Shown here: piece after piece, positions 8,026-16,118 of the stretch
How positions within the stretch are numbered: position 1 is the first letter of the stretch
Layout: every line of letters starts with the position of its first letter
From: an uncultured Alphaproteobacteria bacterium
GTDB taxonomy: Bacteria > Pseudomonadota > Alphaproteobacteria > Parvibaculales > Parvibaculaceae
Length of the DNA: 64,000 nt
Direction of reading: 5' to 3'
Assembly: GCA_903889655.1 (NCBI GenBank)
Contig: CAISYL010000189.1
Span: 1 to 64,000 of the forward strand
Notes under the pieces: generated by a model
Told to the model about the DNA's origin: nothing
The model's input: only the letters and a program-made list of their open reading frames with translations
Database searches by the model: none
Program-made: the position numbers and the translations under genes

Positions 8026-9461
8026 CCGGCGGCCGCCAGAAGAATGAGGGCGGCGATCAGGCCTATGACCCGGCTCACCGGATCTCTCAGCGCAAAGACG
8101 ATGGGATCGTCATGCATCTGACCGCGATGCGTGAGGAGCCAGACCCTGCTGATCCAGTAGAGCATCAGCGGCGCGAAGAGCCAGAGCAACTGATGGTGCG
8201 GATAGAGCGCCTGGGCTTCAGGGGCGCTTACATATAACGCAAGCACGACGACGCTCGCATAGCCCGAGGCGACGCCCAGCATCTGCATGATGATCAGATC
8301 TTCGGACTGATAGCCGCGGCCGTGCAGGAGCGTGACGCCGCGCTGGCGGCTCGACTCGATTTCGGCCACGCGCTTCACGACGCCGAGGCTGAGGAAGAGG
8401 AAAATCGACACGCCGAGGAGCCAGGGCGAGAGGCTCAGATGAACGACGACGGCGCCGGCGATGATGCGCAGCGTATAGAGCGCAGCCAGCGTAAAGACGT
8501 CGAGCAGCGCCCGGCGCTTCAGGTCGAAGGAATAGGCGACGGTGACCGCATAATAGAGTGCGAGCACGGCGGTGAAATAAAGATCGGTATGGATCGCCAG
8601 CGCGAAGCCCGCGATCAGCAGAAGCGGGATCGCGACGAGGCCCTGCTCGATCGGCAATGTCGCCGCCGCGAAGGGCCGCAGCCGCTTGCTCGGATGCCGG
8701 CGATCGGCGGCGAGATCGAGGAGATCGTTCAACAGATAGACGCTCGACGCGCAAAGACTGAAGGCCAGGAAGCCGAGGCCCACAGTCATCAGCTTCACCG
8801 GATCGAAGATCTGATGCGAGAGGACGAGCGGCGCAAAGAGAAGCGAGTTCTTCACCCATTGATGAAGGCGCAGCGCCTTGATCCAGAGCCGGAGACGCGA
8901 CCGGCTGCGTTCCTGCCTGAATACGCGGGTGAACGAGACGCGCTTCGACAGGATGCGTTCGATGTCGGCGGAACTCGCCGCGAGCATCGCCGCCTCGGCG
9001 CCCGCCCAGACCGGCATATCGACATGCGCATTGCCGATATAATCATAGCGGCCGAACCGCGCTTTCAGCGCTTCGGCCTTGGCGCGGCCGGTCATGTTGA
9101 CGCGACCATCGCTCGCGATGACGCCAGTGAAAAATCCGTGATACGCCGCAATCGCCTCGACCATCAGGCGATCCGCACCAGACGCGAGCACGATTTCCCG
9201 GCCCTCCTCGCGTTCGGCGCGAAGCCATGCGATCAGTTCCTCGTTATAGGCTAGTGCCGAAGGATCGAAGGCGATGCGCCTGGCGATTTCCGCCTTGCAA
9301 TGAGCCTTGCCTTTCAACAGCCAGAACGGCAGCAGAAAAAGGCTCAGCGGCCGCTGCTTGAGAAGGAGCAGGACCGCTTCGATAAGTGTGTCTGTCCGGG
9401 AGAAGGTGCCGTCGAGATCGACGCACAACACACATCCCGGCGCGAGAATGGCTTCGTTCAT
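8022..9461 (-). CDS. HAD phosphatase-UbiA prenyltransferase fusion, DPPR-synthase-like
   Basis: 479 residues from the ATG at 9461; a longer frame to 9563 is a basic, unlikely extension overlapping the upstream gene. Residues 1-170 are a HAD phosphatase with DLDGT (15-19), a Ser motif (LASGA), Lys128 and GNAHVD (Asp148). Residues 190-479 are a polytopic UbiA domain with NDLLDLAADRRHPSKRLRPF (245-264) and YSFDLKRRALLDV (310-322), both very close to mycobacterial Rv3806c, which transfers phosphoribose from PRPP to decaprenyl phosphate. The fused phosphatase could remove the 5-phosphate, a step done by a separate protein (Rv3807c) in mycobacteria. Eight or nine membrane helices are visible. Confidence 0.87.
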   Translation of the reverse strand: MNEAILAPGCVLCVDLDGTFSRTDTLIEAVLLLLKQRPLSLFLLPFWLLKGKAHCKAEIARRIAFDPSALAYNEELIAWLRAEREEGREIVLASGADRLMVEAIAAYHGFFTGVIASDGRVNMTGRAKAEALKARFGRYDYIGNAHVDMPVWAGAEAAMLAASSADIERILSKRVSFTRVFRQERSRSRLRLWIKALRLHQWVKNSLLFAPLVLSHQIFDPVKLMTVGLGFLAFSLCASSVYLLNDLLDLAADRRHPSKRLRPFAAATLPIEQGLVAIPLLLIAGFALAIHTDLYFTAVLALYYAVTVAYSFDLKRRALLDVFTLAALYTLRIIAGAVVVHLSLSPWLLGVSIFLFLSLGVVKRVAEIESSRQRGVTLLHGRGYQSEDLIIMQMLGVASGYASVVVLALYVSAPEAQALYPHHQLLWLFAPLMLYWISRVWLLTHRGQMHDDPIVFALRDPVSRVIGLIAALILLAAAG

Positions 9462-9472
9462 AAGTGGCCCCG

Positions 9473-10444
9473 TCACCCGTTCAGGGTAACCTGCTTTCGC
9501 TCGGGCGCAACAACGAGTTCGACCGCCGCAAGGGCGCCGACTCCGATGGCGACGGCGAACCACAAGGTCGCCAGACGGCAGACCAGTGTGACCGCGATCG
9601 CCTCCGCGACGGGAAGGCCCGCCGCCGTGAGAAGACCGGTCATTGCGGCTTCCGTTCCGCCGAGACCGGCCGGCAGGAAGATCGCCGCGGCGCCGGCCAG
9701 AATGGAGAGGCCGTAAATGCCGGCAGCGACGCCGAGCCCGAGATCATGCCCGAGCGCCGAGGCGAGCAGCCACACCCCATAACCTTCGGCCCCCCAGGAG
9801 ATGACGCTCATCAGCAGAACGGCCGAGAGGCGTTTCCAGGCCAGAAGCTGGCGCGAATGCTCGAGCGTATCCGCCAGCCATTCGAGGAGCCCGCCAATGC
9901 GGCCGCCGAAGCGCGATCCGACCAGAACGAGGAAGTCCGGCGTTTCCTTGCGGGTGATGACGAGAAGCGCGAGCAACAGAAGTGCCATTGCGCAAACGAT
10001 CACCCAGACGAGGTCGGCCCGGACGGTCAACAGCAGCGCGGACAGGATGACGATGGCGAAGAGGTCCATCAATCGCTCGACGAAGAGCAGTGCGAAACTT
10101 GCCTTATAGGGCACCCCCTCCTCATTGAGGTAGAGGCAACGTACCGCCTCGCCCGCCTTGCCGGGACTTACGGTGAGCGCGAAACCGGAGAGGTACATAA
10201 GGAGGCTGCGGACAACCGGAATATCGAAGCCCCGCCAGCCGAGATAGAGCTGCCAGCGCCAGAACCGAAGCCCGTAGTTGAACAACGAGAGCGCGAAGAC
10301 GAGCATCAGCGGGAGGAGACCGATATGGCCGACCGCCTCGATGATGCGGCCGCCCTGCACCGACAGGGCGAGCCCGATGTAAGCCGCAAGCGCGACCGCG
10401 GTCACGCTTGCCGCGCTGCGCCGCCATTTCGCCGGTACTCTCAC
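9473..10444 (-). CDS. Integral membrane protein, flippase-like UPF0104/LPG-synthase transmembrane family
   Basis: 323 residues with about eight hydrophobic segments. The pattern of the lysylphosphatidylglycerol-synthetase-like TM (YbhN/UPF0104) family is visible: RFWRWQLYL near 60-70, SPGKAGEAVRCLYL at about 113-126 and GLGGTEAAMTGLL near 280. The start is a GTG at 10444 with GAGAGG six bases upstream. It is the first gene of the four-gene prenyl-arabinose operon, 11 bases before the HAD-UbiA start. Members of this family occur in lipid-linked glycan loci and are often proposed to be flippases or helpers of glycosyl transfer. A role in moving the arabinosyl lipid is inference. Confidence 0.82.
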   Translation of the reverse strand: MRVPAKWRRSAASVTAVALAAYIGLALSVQGGRIIEAVGHIGLLPLMLVFALSLFNYGLRFWRWQLYLGWRGFDIPVVRSLLMYLSGFALTVSPGKAGEAVRCLYLNEEGVPYKASFALLFVERLMDLFAIVILSALLLTVRADLVWVIVCAMALLLLALLVITRKETPDFLVLVGSRFGGRIGGLLEWLADTLEHSRQLLAWKRLSAVLLMSVISWGAEGYGVWLLASALGHDLGLGVAAGIYGLSILAGAAAIFLPAGLGGTEAAMTGLLTAAGLPVAEAIAVTLVCRLATLWFAVAIGVGALAAVELVVAPERKQVTLNG

Positions 10445-10865
10445 ACGAGACCTCTCGATTCAATAACGGCAGACCCTAGCAGCCAAGGGGTCACCGAGAG
10501 GTGAATATCCATCTCCAATCGACGAAGGGGTTGTCATGGGGCTGGCAATTATCTATACTGAACAAGTAGGGTAATCCTCGGTAAGTCGGCAGTCGCGGCA
10601 TAAAGCGGAACCACTCATGACGAGCCATCATTCCGACCGGACGAAACCGTCGCGTGTTCGCGACGCAAATGCCCCCGCGTGCATACCAGGTCTGGACCAT
10701 GCGGCCTGCCCCTCCCCCTCCATCGCCCGAATGTGTTGTCGCTTCGCATACTAGATGCTGAGGCGCTCGCTCCCTGAGCAGCAAAATCTTCACAGAATTT
10801 TCGTCGCGCCGATGGAGCGCGGGCCGGCAAGGCGCGTTATATGCGCGCCGGCCAGAGGAGTAATC
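10445..10865. other. Intergenic region, no gene recognised
   Basis: About 420 bases between two divergently transcribed genes. Open frames here (for example minus strand 10491-11063) are arginine-rich, run antisense through the small plus-strand gene and show no start signal, so I reject them. A 6-bp hairpin (GTCGCG-TGTT-CGCGAC, 10649-10664) has no T-tail. The region should hold promoters for both flanking units, and a small RNA cannot be excluded. Confidence 0.4.
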
Positions 10866-11057
10866 ATGACCGACGCGTATGTGATCGAGATTAACGATGA
10901 GGCCGCCGGGATCGTTGTCAGAACCGGCAGAGATTATTTTTTCTACGCATCGAACCCGCGCTACGCGCAAATGGAAGGGACGAGCTACCCCTCCCCCTCG
11001 AAAGCGGAAATCGCCGCCCGTGCCCTGACGCGACCGCCGCTGGCGCGGGCGAGCTGA
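10866..11057 (+). CDS. Small conserved-type protein of unknown function (63 residues)
   Basis: The start is the ATG at 10866 with GAGGAG nine bases upstream; a longer frame from 10755 has no such site. The protein (MTDAYVIEINDEAAGIVVR at its start) is probably an alpha/beta miniprotein: a beta strand with EIND, then GRDYFFYAS, then a basic C-terminal helix rich in Ala (KAEIAARALTR). I recall short proteins of this type, with a Gly-Ile-Val-Val-Arg core and a terminal Ala-rich helix, in many alphaproteobacteria, with no assigned function. It stands alone and is followed at once by a strong hairpin terminator. Confidence 0.75.
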   Translation: MTDAYVIEINDEAAGIVVRTGRDYFFYASNPRYAQMEGTSYPSPSKAEIAARALTRPPLARAS

Positions 11058-11072
11058 CCCCACCCGGCAGCA

Positions 11073-11103
11073 GTACGCCGCGCCTTATCGGGGCGCGGCG
11101 TAC
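11073..11103. terminator. Strong hairpin between convergent genes
   Basis: A perfect 12-bp stem GTACGCCGCGCC / GGCGCGGCGTAC with a 7-base loop, lying 15 bases after the small gene and 19 bases after the hydrolase stop on the other strand. There is only a loose T-run (TCTCCGTTTCC) on the plus side, so it probably serves both strands. Confidence 0.75.
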
Positions 11104-11122
11104 TCTCCGTTTCCATATTTTA

Positions 11123-12157
11123 TCAAAGCTGACTGGCGAGACGCTTCTTCACCGCCGCACCGAGGCGGGCGATCGCGAAGTCGGCGGCCGGGATGGCGCC
11201 GCCCATGGTCAGGAAACCGTGGATCTGTCCGGGGAAGAAGAGCGTCTCCACTTCGACACCCGCGCCCTTGAGCCTCGCCGCGTAGGCAGCCGCTTCATCG
11301 CGCAGGGGATCGAAACCCGCATAGAGAATGACCGCCGGCGCGACATCGGCGAATGACGAGGCAAAGAGCGGCGAGACACGCCAGTCCGCCGCGTTCGGAC
11401 CACGGCCGATATAATTGCGGCGATACCAGGCGTAGAGATCGGCCGTCAGCAGATAGCCGTCGGCGAAGGTCTGATGCGACGGAAGACTCGCGGTCAGATC
11501 CGTACACGGGTACAGCAGCAACTGGTAGGCCGGGTCGAAGCTGATCTGCGCGTCGCGCGCCGCGAGTGCCGTCACGGCGGCGATGTTCGCGCCGGCGCTG
11601 TCGCCGCCGATGCCGATGCGCGCCGGATCGAGCGAGAGCCAATGCGCATTCTTCTGCACCCAACGCGCCGCCGCGGCGGCGTCTTCGAGTGCCGCCGGAA
11701 ACGGATATTCCGGTGCAAGCCTGTAGTCGACCCAGATCACGGCCGAGCCGGTCGCGTTGGCCAGCGCGCGCACGAAGGGTTCGTAAATGGTGAGATCGCC
11801 CAGCGTCCAGCCCCCGCCATGCAGGAAGAGCAATCCGGGCAGCACATCCGATGGCTGCGATCCGGCCGGACGGAAGATCGTGAGCTTCGGCACGCCCGCC
11901 GTCGCCGGACGCAATTCGGCGACACTCTCGACCGCCTCGGCCGGCGCAAGAAGCGGTTTTCGGCTTTCGTTATAACGCTTTCTTGCCTCGATGGCGGTGA
12001 TCTCCGAGCGTGGGCCCGAATGCGCCAGGCGTGCGATGACGCCCGCCGCCGCCGGATCGAGTTCACCATCCACGCCTGGAAGAAGCGCGAATTTCCGCGA
12101 TCGCGCGTCGGCTCCGTGCGGGCCGGAGGTCTCGGGAAATATCGAAATGTCGCTCAT
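11123..12157 (-). CDS. Alpha/beta hydrolase, hormone-sensitive-lipase family (esterase)
   Basis: 344 residues from the ATG at 12157, which has GGGAG eight bases upstream; the frame extends to 12199 without such a site. It carries the oxyanion motif HGGGW, the nucleophile elbow GDSAG, the acid in GFDPLRDE and the base in FPGQIHGF, the full HSL (family IV) set. About 40 residues precede the fold as a helical cap. The substrate is likely a short-chain ester. It lies 64 bases downstream of the flavin monooxygenase on the same strand and may share its promoter. No signal peptide, so it is cytoplasmic. Confidence 0.9.
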   Translation of the reverse strand: MSDISIFPETSGPHGADARSRKFALLPGVDGELDPAAAGVIARLAHSGPRSEITAIEARKRYNESRKPLLAPAEAVESVAELRPATAGVPKLTIFRPAGSQPSDVLPGLLFLHGGGWTLGDLTIYEPFVRALANATGSAVIWVDYRLAPEYPFPAALEDAAAAARWVQKNAHWLSLDPARIGIGGDSAGANIAAVTALAARDAQISFDPAYQLLLYPCTDLTASLPSHQTFADGYLLTADLYAWYRRNYIGRGPNAADWRVSPLFASSFADVAPAVILYAGFDPLRDEAAAYAARLKGAGVEVETLFFPGQIHGFLTMGGAIPAADFAIARLGAAVKKRLASQL

Positions 12158-12220
12158 TGCCGAACTCCCTTCGCAACCCCCTGTTGGCCCCATCTTCATT
12201 CTCGCGCGATATCCGCCGGC

Positions 12221-13345
12221 TCAGGACGCGGCGACGTTCAACCGCACGTTGAGCGGCTCGTTCTCCCTTGCCTCGCTCGCCCGCACCAGAGGAACGACGT
12301 CCTCGGCAAACTTGTAGGCCTCTTCCAGATGCGGATAGCCCGAAAGCACGAAGGACGAGATGCCGAGCGCGCGGTATTCGTTGATGCGATCCGCCACCGT
12401 CTGCGGATCGCCGACAAGCGCCGTGCCGGCGCCGCCGCGCACGAGACCCACGCCGGCCCAGAGGTTGGGGCTGACCTCGAGATTTTCGCGCTTGCCGCCA
12501 TGCAGCGCCTGCATGCGGCGCTGCCCCTCGGAGGTATGCGTGCTGAGCGCCGCCTGATAGCGCGCGATGATGTCGTCGTTGACGTCCTTCAGAAGATCGT
12601 TCGCCGCATCCCAGGCCTTCTCGACCGTGTCGCGCACGACGACATGCAGGCGAATGCCGAACTTGAGTTCATGGCTCGCAGGACGCCCGACCGCCTTCGC
12701 AGCGGCACGCACCGCCGCGATCTTCTCGGCGACCTGTGCCGGCGGTTCGCCCCAGGTGAGATAGGTGTCGATATGCTTTGCCGCGACGCGGATGCCCGCG
12801 GGCGACGAACCGCCGAAATAGAGCGGCGGATAGGGACGCTGGACGACGGGAAAAGTGTTGATCGCATCCTCGACCTTCACATGCTTTCCGTCGAAGCTGG
12901 TTTTTCCTTCCGAGAGCAGATTACGCCAGACGGTGAGATATTCGTCGGCGAGGTCGTAGCGCTCGTCGTGATCGAGGAAGAGACCGTCGCCTCTGTGTTC
13001 GGCATTGCTGCTGCCGGAAACGACGTTGATGAGGAGCCGGCCGTTCGAGAGCCGGTCGAAGGTCGCGGCCATGCGCGCGGCGAGCGGCGCCGTGATGAGG
13101 CCGGGCCGGAGCGCGATCAGGAACTTCAGTCTCTGCGTCGCCGGAATGAGCGCGGAGGCGATGAGCCAGGCGTCCTCGCAATGCACGCCGGTCGGCAGCA
13201 GCATGCCGTCATAGCCGAGCGCGTCGACGCTGGTCGCAATCCTCTGCGCATAGTCGAGCGTGAAGGGTCGGCGCCCGGTCGGCGAGATCAGATAGCGACC
13301 GTCGCCTGCCGTCGGAAGAAACCAGAGAAAAGAAGTACGCGACAT
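12221..13345 (-). CDS. ssuD: FMNH2-dependent alkanesulfonate monooxygenase-type (LLM class) flavin enzyme
   Basis: 374 residues from the ATG at 13345 ([19 protein letters not shown]). Longer frames to 13417 read through the operator-like repeat. It matches SsuD closely: [20 protein letters not shown], the [12 protein letters not shown] loop and [12 protein letters not shown]. SsuD desulfonates alkanesulfonates with FMNH2 supplied by SsuE, releasing sulfite. No ssuE or sulfonate ABC transporter gene is adjacent, so it may instead act on another sulfonate or sulfone; the symbol is by family. The next gene downstream is an HSL esterase. Confidence 0.85.
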   Translation of the reverse strand: MSRTSFLWFLPTAGDGRYLISPTGRRPFTLDYAQRIATSVDALGYDGMLLPTGVHCEDAWLIASALIPATQRLKFLIALRPGLITAPLAARMAATFDRLSNGRLLINVVSGSSNAEHRGDGLFLDHDERYDLADEYLTVWRNLLSEGKTSFDGKHVKVEDAINTFPVVQRPYPPLYFGGSSPAGIRVAAKHIDTYLTWGEPPAQVAEKIAAVRAAAKAVGRPASHELKFGIRLHVVVRDTVEKAWDAANDLLKDVNDDIIARYQAALSTHTSEGQRRMQALHGGKRENLEVSPNLWAGVGLVRGGAGTALVGDPQTVADRINEYRALGISSFVLSGYPHLEEAYKFAEDVVPLVRASEARENEPLNVRLNVAAS

Positions 13346-13362
13346 CGTCACCATCCCATAAT

Positions 13363-13381
13363 GTCTATCTATTCGATAGAC
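13363..13381 (-). promoter_or_regulatory. Perfect inverted repeat upstream of the SsuD-like gene
   Basis: GTCTATC-TATTC-GATAGAC: 7-bp arms with a 5-base spacer, starting 18 bases before the ATG at 13345 in an AT-rich island inside GC-rich DNA. Position and symmetry suggest a dimeric repressor site overlapping the promoter or leader. The regulator is not identifiable from the window. Confidence 0.6.
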
Positions 13382-13546
13382 TATATAGCCATGTAATTCG
13401 ATCGACAAGAGGCTCATCGAAAATCGGCGTCAGGCCGCACCGTCACAAATTCCACCTTGGCGGCGGCACGGCGACAGGCGAGGCTCCCTTATGTGCTCGC
13501 CCTCGAAATTGTTCGCCTGCCCTCCAGCCGCGGCCCGTCCCTCGCA

Positions 13547-14410
13547 ATGATCCACTTGTCCCTCGGCATGCTCGAAGCCCGCATCGCGCCTCTCGCGGGC
13601 GGAAGCATCGCCTCCTTCTCAGCCGCCGGGCAGGACATGCTGCGCCCCCTTCCCGTGGCGGACGAGCACGACCCGATGGCGATGGCCTGCCATCCGCTCG
13701 TGCCCTTTTCGGGACGTATCGCCTGGGGGCGGTTCACTTTCGAAGGCCGCACGGTAACGCTGCCGCCCGACCCCATCGCGCTGCCGCACGCGATCCACGG
13801 GCTCGGCTGGCGGCATCCCTGGGAGGTGACGCGAAGCGACGCGCAGGAGGCCATGCTGGCCTTCCGGCATCCGGGCGGCGACTGGCCCTGGGCCTTCGAG
13901 GCGCGGCAGCATTTCGTCCTCGACGAGACCGCGCTCACCGTCACGCTCGCCCTCATCAATCGTTCGGAAACGCGGATGCCGGCGGCACTCGGCCTTCATC
14001 CCTTCTTTCCTTCGCGGCACTCGGCGCGGCTGACGGCACGCCTCCCCTTCATGTGGGACATGACATCCGACCTGATGCCGGCGCGACGGATCGACGTGCC
14101 CGAGGGCCTCGATTTCGCCCGCGGCCGGGACCTCGCGCCGCTGTCGCTCGACGACTGCTTCGCCGGCAATGACGGCGCGTTGCTGATCGAGTGGTCGGAT
14201 CGCCGGCATGCGCTGCACATCACCCGGCCGGGGGCGGCCGACACGATCATCTATACGCCGCGGGAACACGACTTCTTCTGCGTCGAGCCTTCGACACATG
14301 TGCCGAACGGCTTCAATCTCGACGGACCGCCGGAGATCACCGGGCTGCGTGTGCTCGAACCGGGCGAGGAGACGCGGCTCGCATGCCGGTTCGAGGTTCT
14401 CTGGCGCTGA
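13547..14410 (+). CDS. Aldose 1-epimerase family protein (mutarotase-like)
   Basis: 287 residues from the ATG at 13547; an upstream in-frame start at 13457 would add 30 unlike residues. The galactose-mutarotase fold is shown by LVPFSGRIAWGRF, the catalytic HAIHGLGW (His), NRSETRMPAALGLHPFFP and the general base Glu in FCVEPSTHVPNGFN. It converts anomers of aldohexoses, though family members vary in substrate. Its stop lies 3 bases from the convergent stop of the phosphatase gene. Nothing adjacent is sugar-catabolic, so the sugar is unknown. Confidence 0.88.
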   Translation: MIHLSLGMLEARIAPLAGGSIASFSAAGQDMLRPLPVADEHDPMAMACHPLVPFSGRIAWGRFTFEGRTVTLPPDPIALPHAIHGLGWRHPWEVTRSDAQEAMLAFRHPGGDWPWAFEARQHFVLDETALTVTLALINRSETRMPAALGLHPFFPSRHSARLTARLPFMWDMTSDLMPARRIDVPEGLDFARGRDLAPLSLDDCFAGNDGALLIEWSDRRHALHITRPGAADTIIYTPREHDFFCVEPSTHVPNGFNLDGPPEITGLRVLEPGEETRLACRFEVLWR

Positions 14411-14413
14411 TCG

Positions 14414-15361
14414 TCAGAAGACGATGCGCAGCAGCGAGAAATCGTCGGGCAGAGGCCCGTCGCCATTCAGCGATCTGATCCATTCGTGAATTTTCGTCGG
14501 CTCGTCGCCGCCCGGCGCGGCGAGGAAGTTTACGAATTCCGAAAACGGAAGCATCTCGCCCGGCCCCGTCTCGACCTCGAAAGTGCCGTCACTCAGCAGC
14601 AACAGCCGGTCGCCCGGCACGATCTCCTTCGTCACGCAGCGATAGGTGATGCCCGGAAAGGTGCCGAGCGCGACACCCTTGGCGGTAAGTTCGGCGACCT
14701 CGATTCCGTCGGCGCCGCTGCGCAGATGGATCGAGGGGGGATGGCCGGCGCTGGAGAAGCTGAGCTGTCCGGTCGAGCGCTTGTAAACGCCGTACCAGAT
14801 CGTGAAATACATGTCGTTCTGCTTCTCCATCGGAAAAGCTTCGTTGAGCGCGCCGAGAACGGCGGCGGGGTCGCGGAAGTCCGTATTGGGAAGCGCGGAG
14901 GATCTGAGCACGTTGATGGCGGTGACTGAAAGCAGCGCGGCGCCGACGCCATGACCGCAGACGTCGAGCAGATAGAAGGCCATGTGGTCGTCGTCGATCT
15001 CGTGATAGCCGAAGCTGTCGCCGCCAAGCTCGGTCGAGGGAACCAGCAGCCAGTCGGTCGCCGGGGCGGCCTCCCGCGGGGCCGGCAGGATCGATATGAC
15101 ATAACGCGTCGCGTCCGCCAGTTCCTCATCGAGCCGCTTCTGCGTCTTCTGCAGCAGGATATTCTTGTCGGCGAGTTCGTCCTCGACGGCCTCGCCATGC
15201 TCGATCGTGCCCTCGTAAAGAAGCCTGAGGTCTTCGATCTCGGCGTTCAGCCGCGCGATCTCCGCTTTGGCCTCGGCGAGTTGTGCCGAAATGGGCGGGC
15301 GCGGCGCGCGGGGTTTGCGCGGGGCGGCCTTCTTCTGACGGCTGGCGGTCTGCTTTTCCAT
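14414..15361 (-). CDS. Soluble PP2C (SpoIIE/RsbU-type) phosphatase of a partner-switching system
   Basis: 315 residues from the ATG at 15361. A basic, Pro/Ala-rich head (about 1-30) is followed by a coiled coil (about 28-85) and a SpoIIE catalytic domain. All metal-binding positions are present: LGGDSFG, LDVCGHGVGAALLS, LLLLSDGTFE and LPDDFSLL. Such enzymes dephosphorylate Ser/Thr on a STAS-domain antagonist. There is no membrane segment, so its input must come through the N-terminal coiled coil. It is divergent, with about 210 bases between starts, from the second half of the locus. Confidence 0.88.
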   Translation of the reverse strand: MEKQTASRQKKAAPRKPRAPRPPISAQLAEAKAEIARLNAEIEDLRLLYEGTIEHGEAVEDELADKNILLQKTQKRLDEELADATRYVISILPAPREAAPATDWLLVPSTELGGDSFGYHEIDDDHMAFYLLDVCGHGVGAALLSVTAINVLRSSALPNTDFRDPAAVLGALNEAFPMEKQNDMYFTIWYGVYKRSTGQLSFSSAGHPPSIHLRSGADGIEVAELTAKGVALGTFPGITYRCVTKEIVPGDRLLLLSDGTFEVETGPGEMLPFSEFVNFLAAPGGDEPTKIHEWIRSLNGDGPLPDDFSLLRIVF

Positions 15362-15482
15362 GATGAGCACTGTGATAAGTGGCCCGGGGAGCCGACGCAA
15401 GGCCGTCACAAAACTGCAGCATCCGGGTCGTCTCCGGTCTGCCGCCCGGTCCGGAAAGAGGACCGAATTTTAACCGCCATGC

Positions 15483-15504
15483 TGTCCACTCACTCCACTG
15501 GACA
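15483..15504. promoter_or_regulatory. Inverted repeat in the divergent promoter region of the partner-switching locus
   Basis: TGTCCA-N10-TGGACA, 67 bases before the ATG at 15571 and about 120 bases before the divergent phosphatase start. The 10-base spacer (CTCACTCCAC) repeats part of the arm. A shared operator is possible; evidence is symmetry and position only. Confidence 0.35.
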
Positions 15505-15570
15505 TGAGGGAAAAAGCGGATACCTTCGAGCCGATCGGGGCTACCAGACTGTTTTTGCAGGACAACTTTC

Positions 15571-16086
15571 ATGAGTGCGGACGCTCGCATGCGCGACGGC
15601 GGCGCGGATTTCAAGCCGCTGTTCGAGATGGCCCTGGGGGTCGAGGCCTTTGCCTCCAACTGGGCGCATTGCGACAAGATCGCTACCTATGTCGCGCGAC
15701 TGGTGAGCCACAACCGGACCGACAGTCTGCTTTACGCGAATCTTTTTTCGTCCGCCCTCAACGAACTTCTGGAGACCGCCTTTCGCGCCCATCGCGGCGG
15801 CGGCGAACTTGCCTGCCATGTCTCGCGGTCGGGGCCTGTCGACCGCATCGAACTCACCATTCCCTGCGACGAGGTCCTGCGTGGCTTCTATACGCGCGCG
15901 ATCGAGGAGCTCAGCGGGGACGATGTGTCGGAACGCTATGTCGCCGCGCTGCTCGCCGACGGCGCGCTCGATCCCGGCATCGGCCTTCTTGAACTGGCCG
16001 TCGACTATAAGGCGCGACTCTCGCTCGAACCCGGCGACGGCGATGCCGTTCGCCTCGTTGCCGATCTCGCTCTCGAAGAGGCTTGA
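15571..16086 (+). CDS. Degenerate HATPase (SiaB/RsbW-like) protein of the partner-switching locus
   Basis: 171 residues, ATG at 15571. It aligns by eye along its C-terminal two thirds with the kinase-like protein encoded at 19657: NELLETAFRA (64-73) against NELVENAVKF, and PGIGLLELAVDY against GSGLGILTLMNDY. The glycine-rich nucleotide lid is kept in part, but the Asn that holds Mg-ATP in the N-box is Thr69. It is therefore probably a non-phosphorylating binding partner, or a much altered kinase. The next gene encodes a STAS-methyltransferase, which may be its partner. Confidence 0.7.
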   Translation: MSADARMRDGGADFKPLFEMALGVEAFASNWAHCDKIATYVARLVSHNRTDSLLYANLFSSALNELLETAFRAHRGGGELACHVSRSGPVDRIELTIPCDEVLRGFYTRAIEELSGDDVSERYVAALLADGALDPGIGLLELAVDYKARLSLEPGDGDAVRLVADLALEEA

Positions 16087-16118
16087 AGCCCGATCCTGCG
16101 CCTTTGGGGGGCGCCGCC

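Noticed and set aside
10649-10664. Hairpin GTCGCG-TGTT-CGCGAC as a small RNA or terminator
   Set aside because: Isolated short stem without T-run or promoter.
10491-11063. A 190-codon open frame on the minus strand
   Set aside because: Runs antisense through the small plus-strand gene, lacks a ribosome site and resembles non-coding GC-rich translation.
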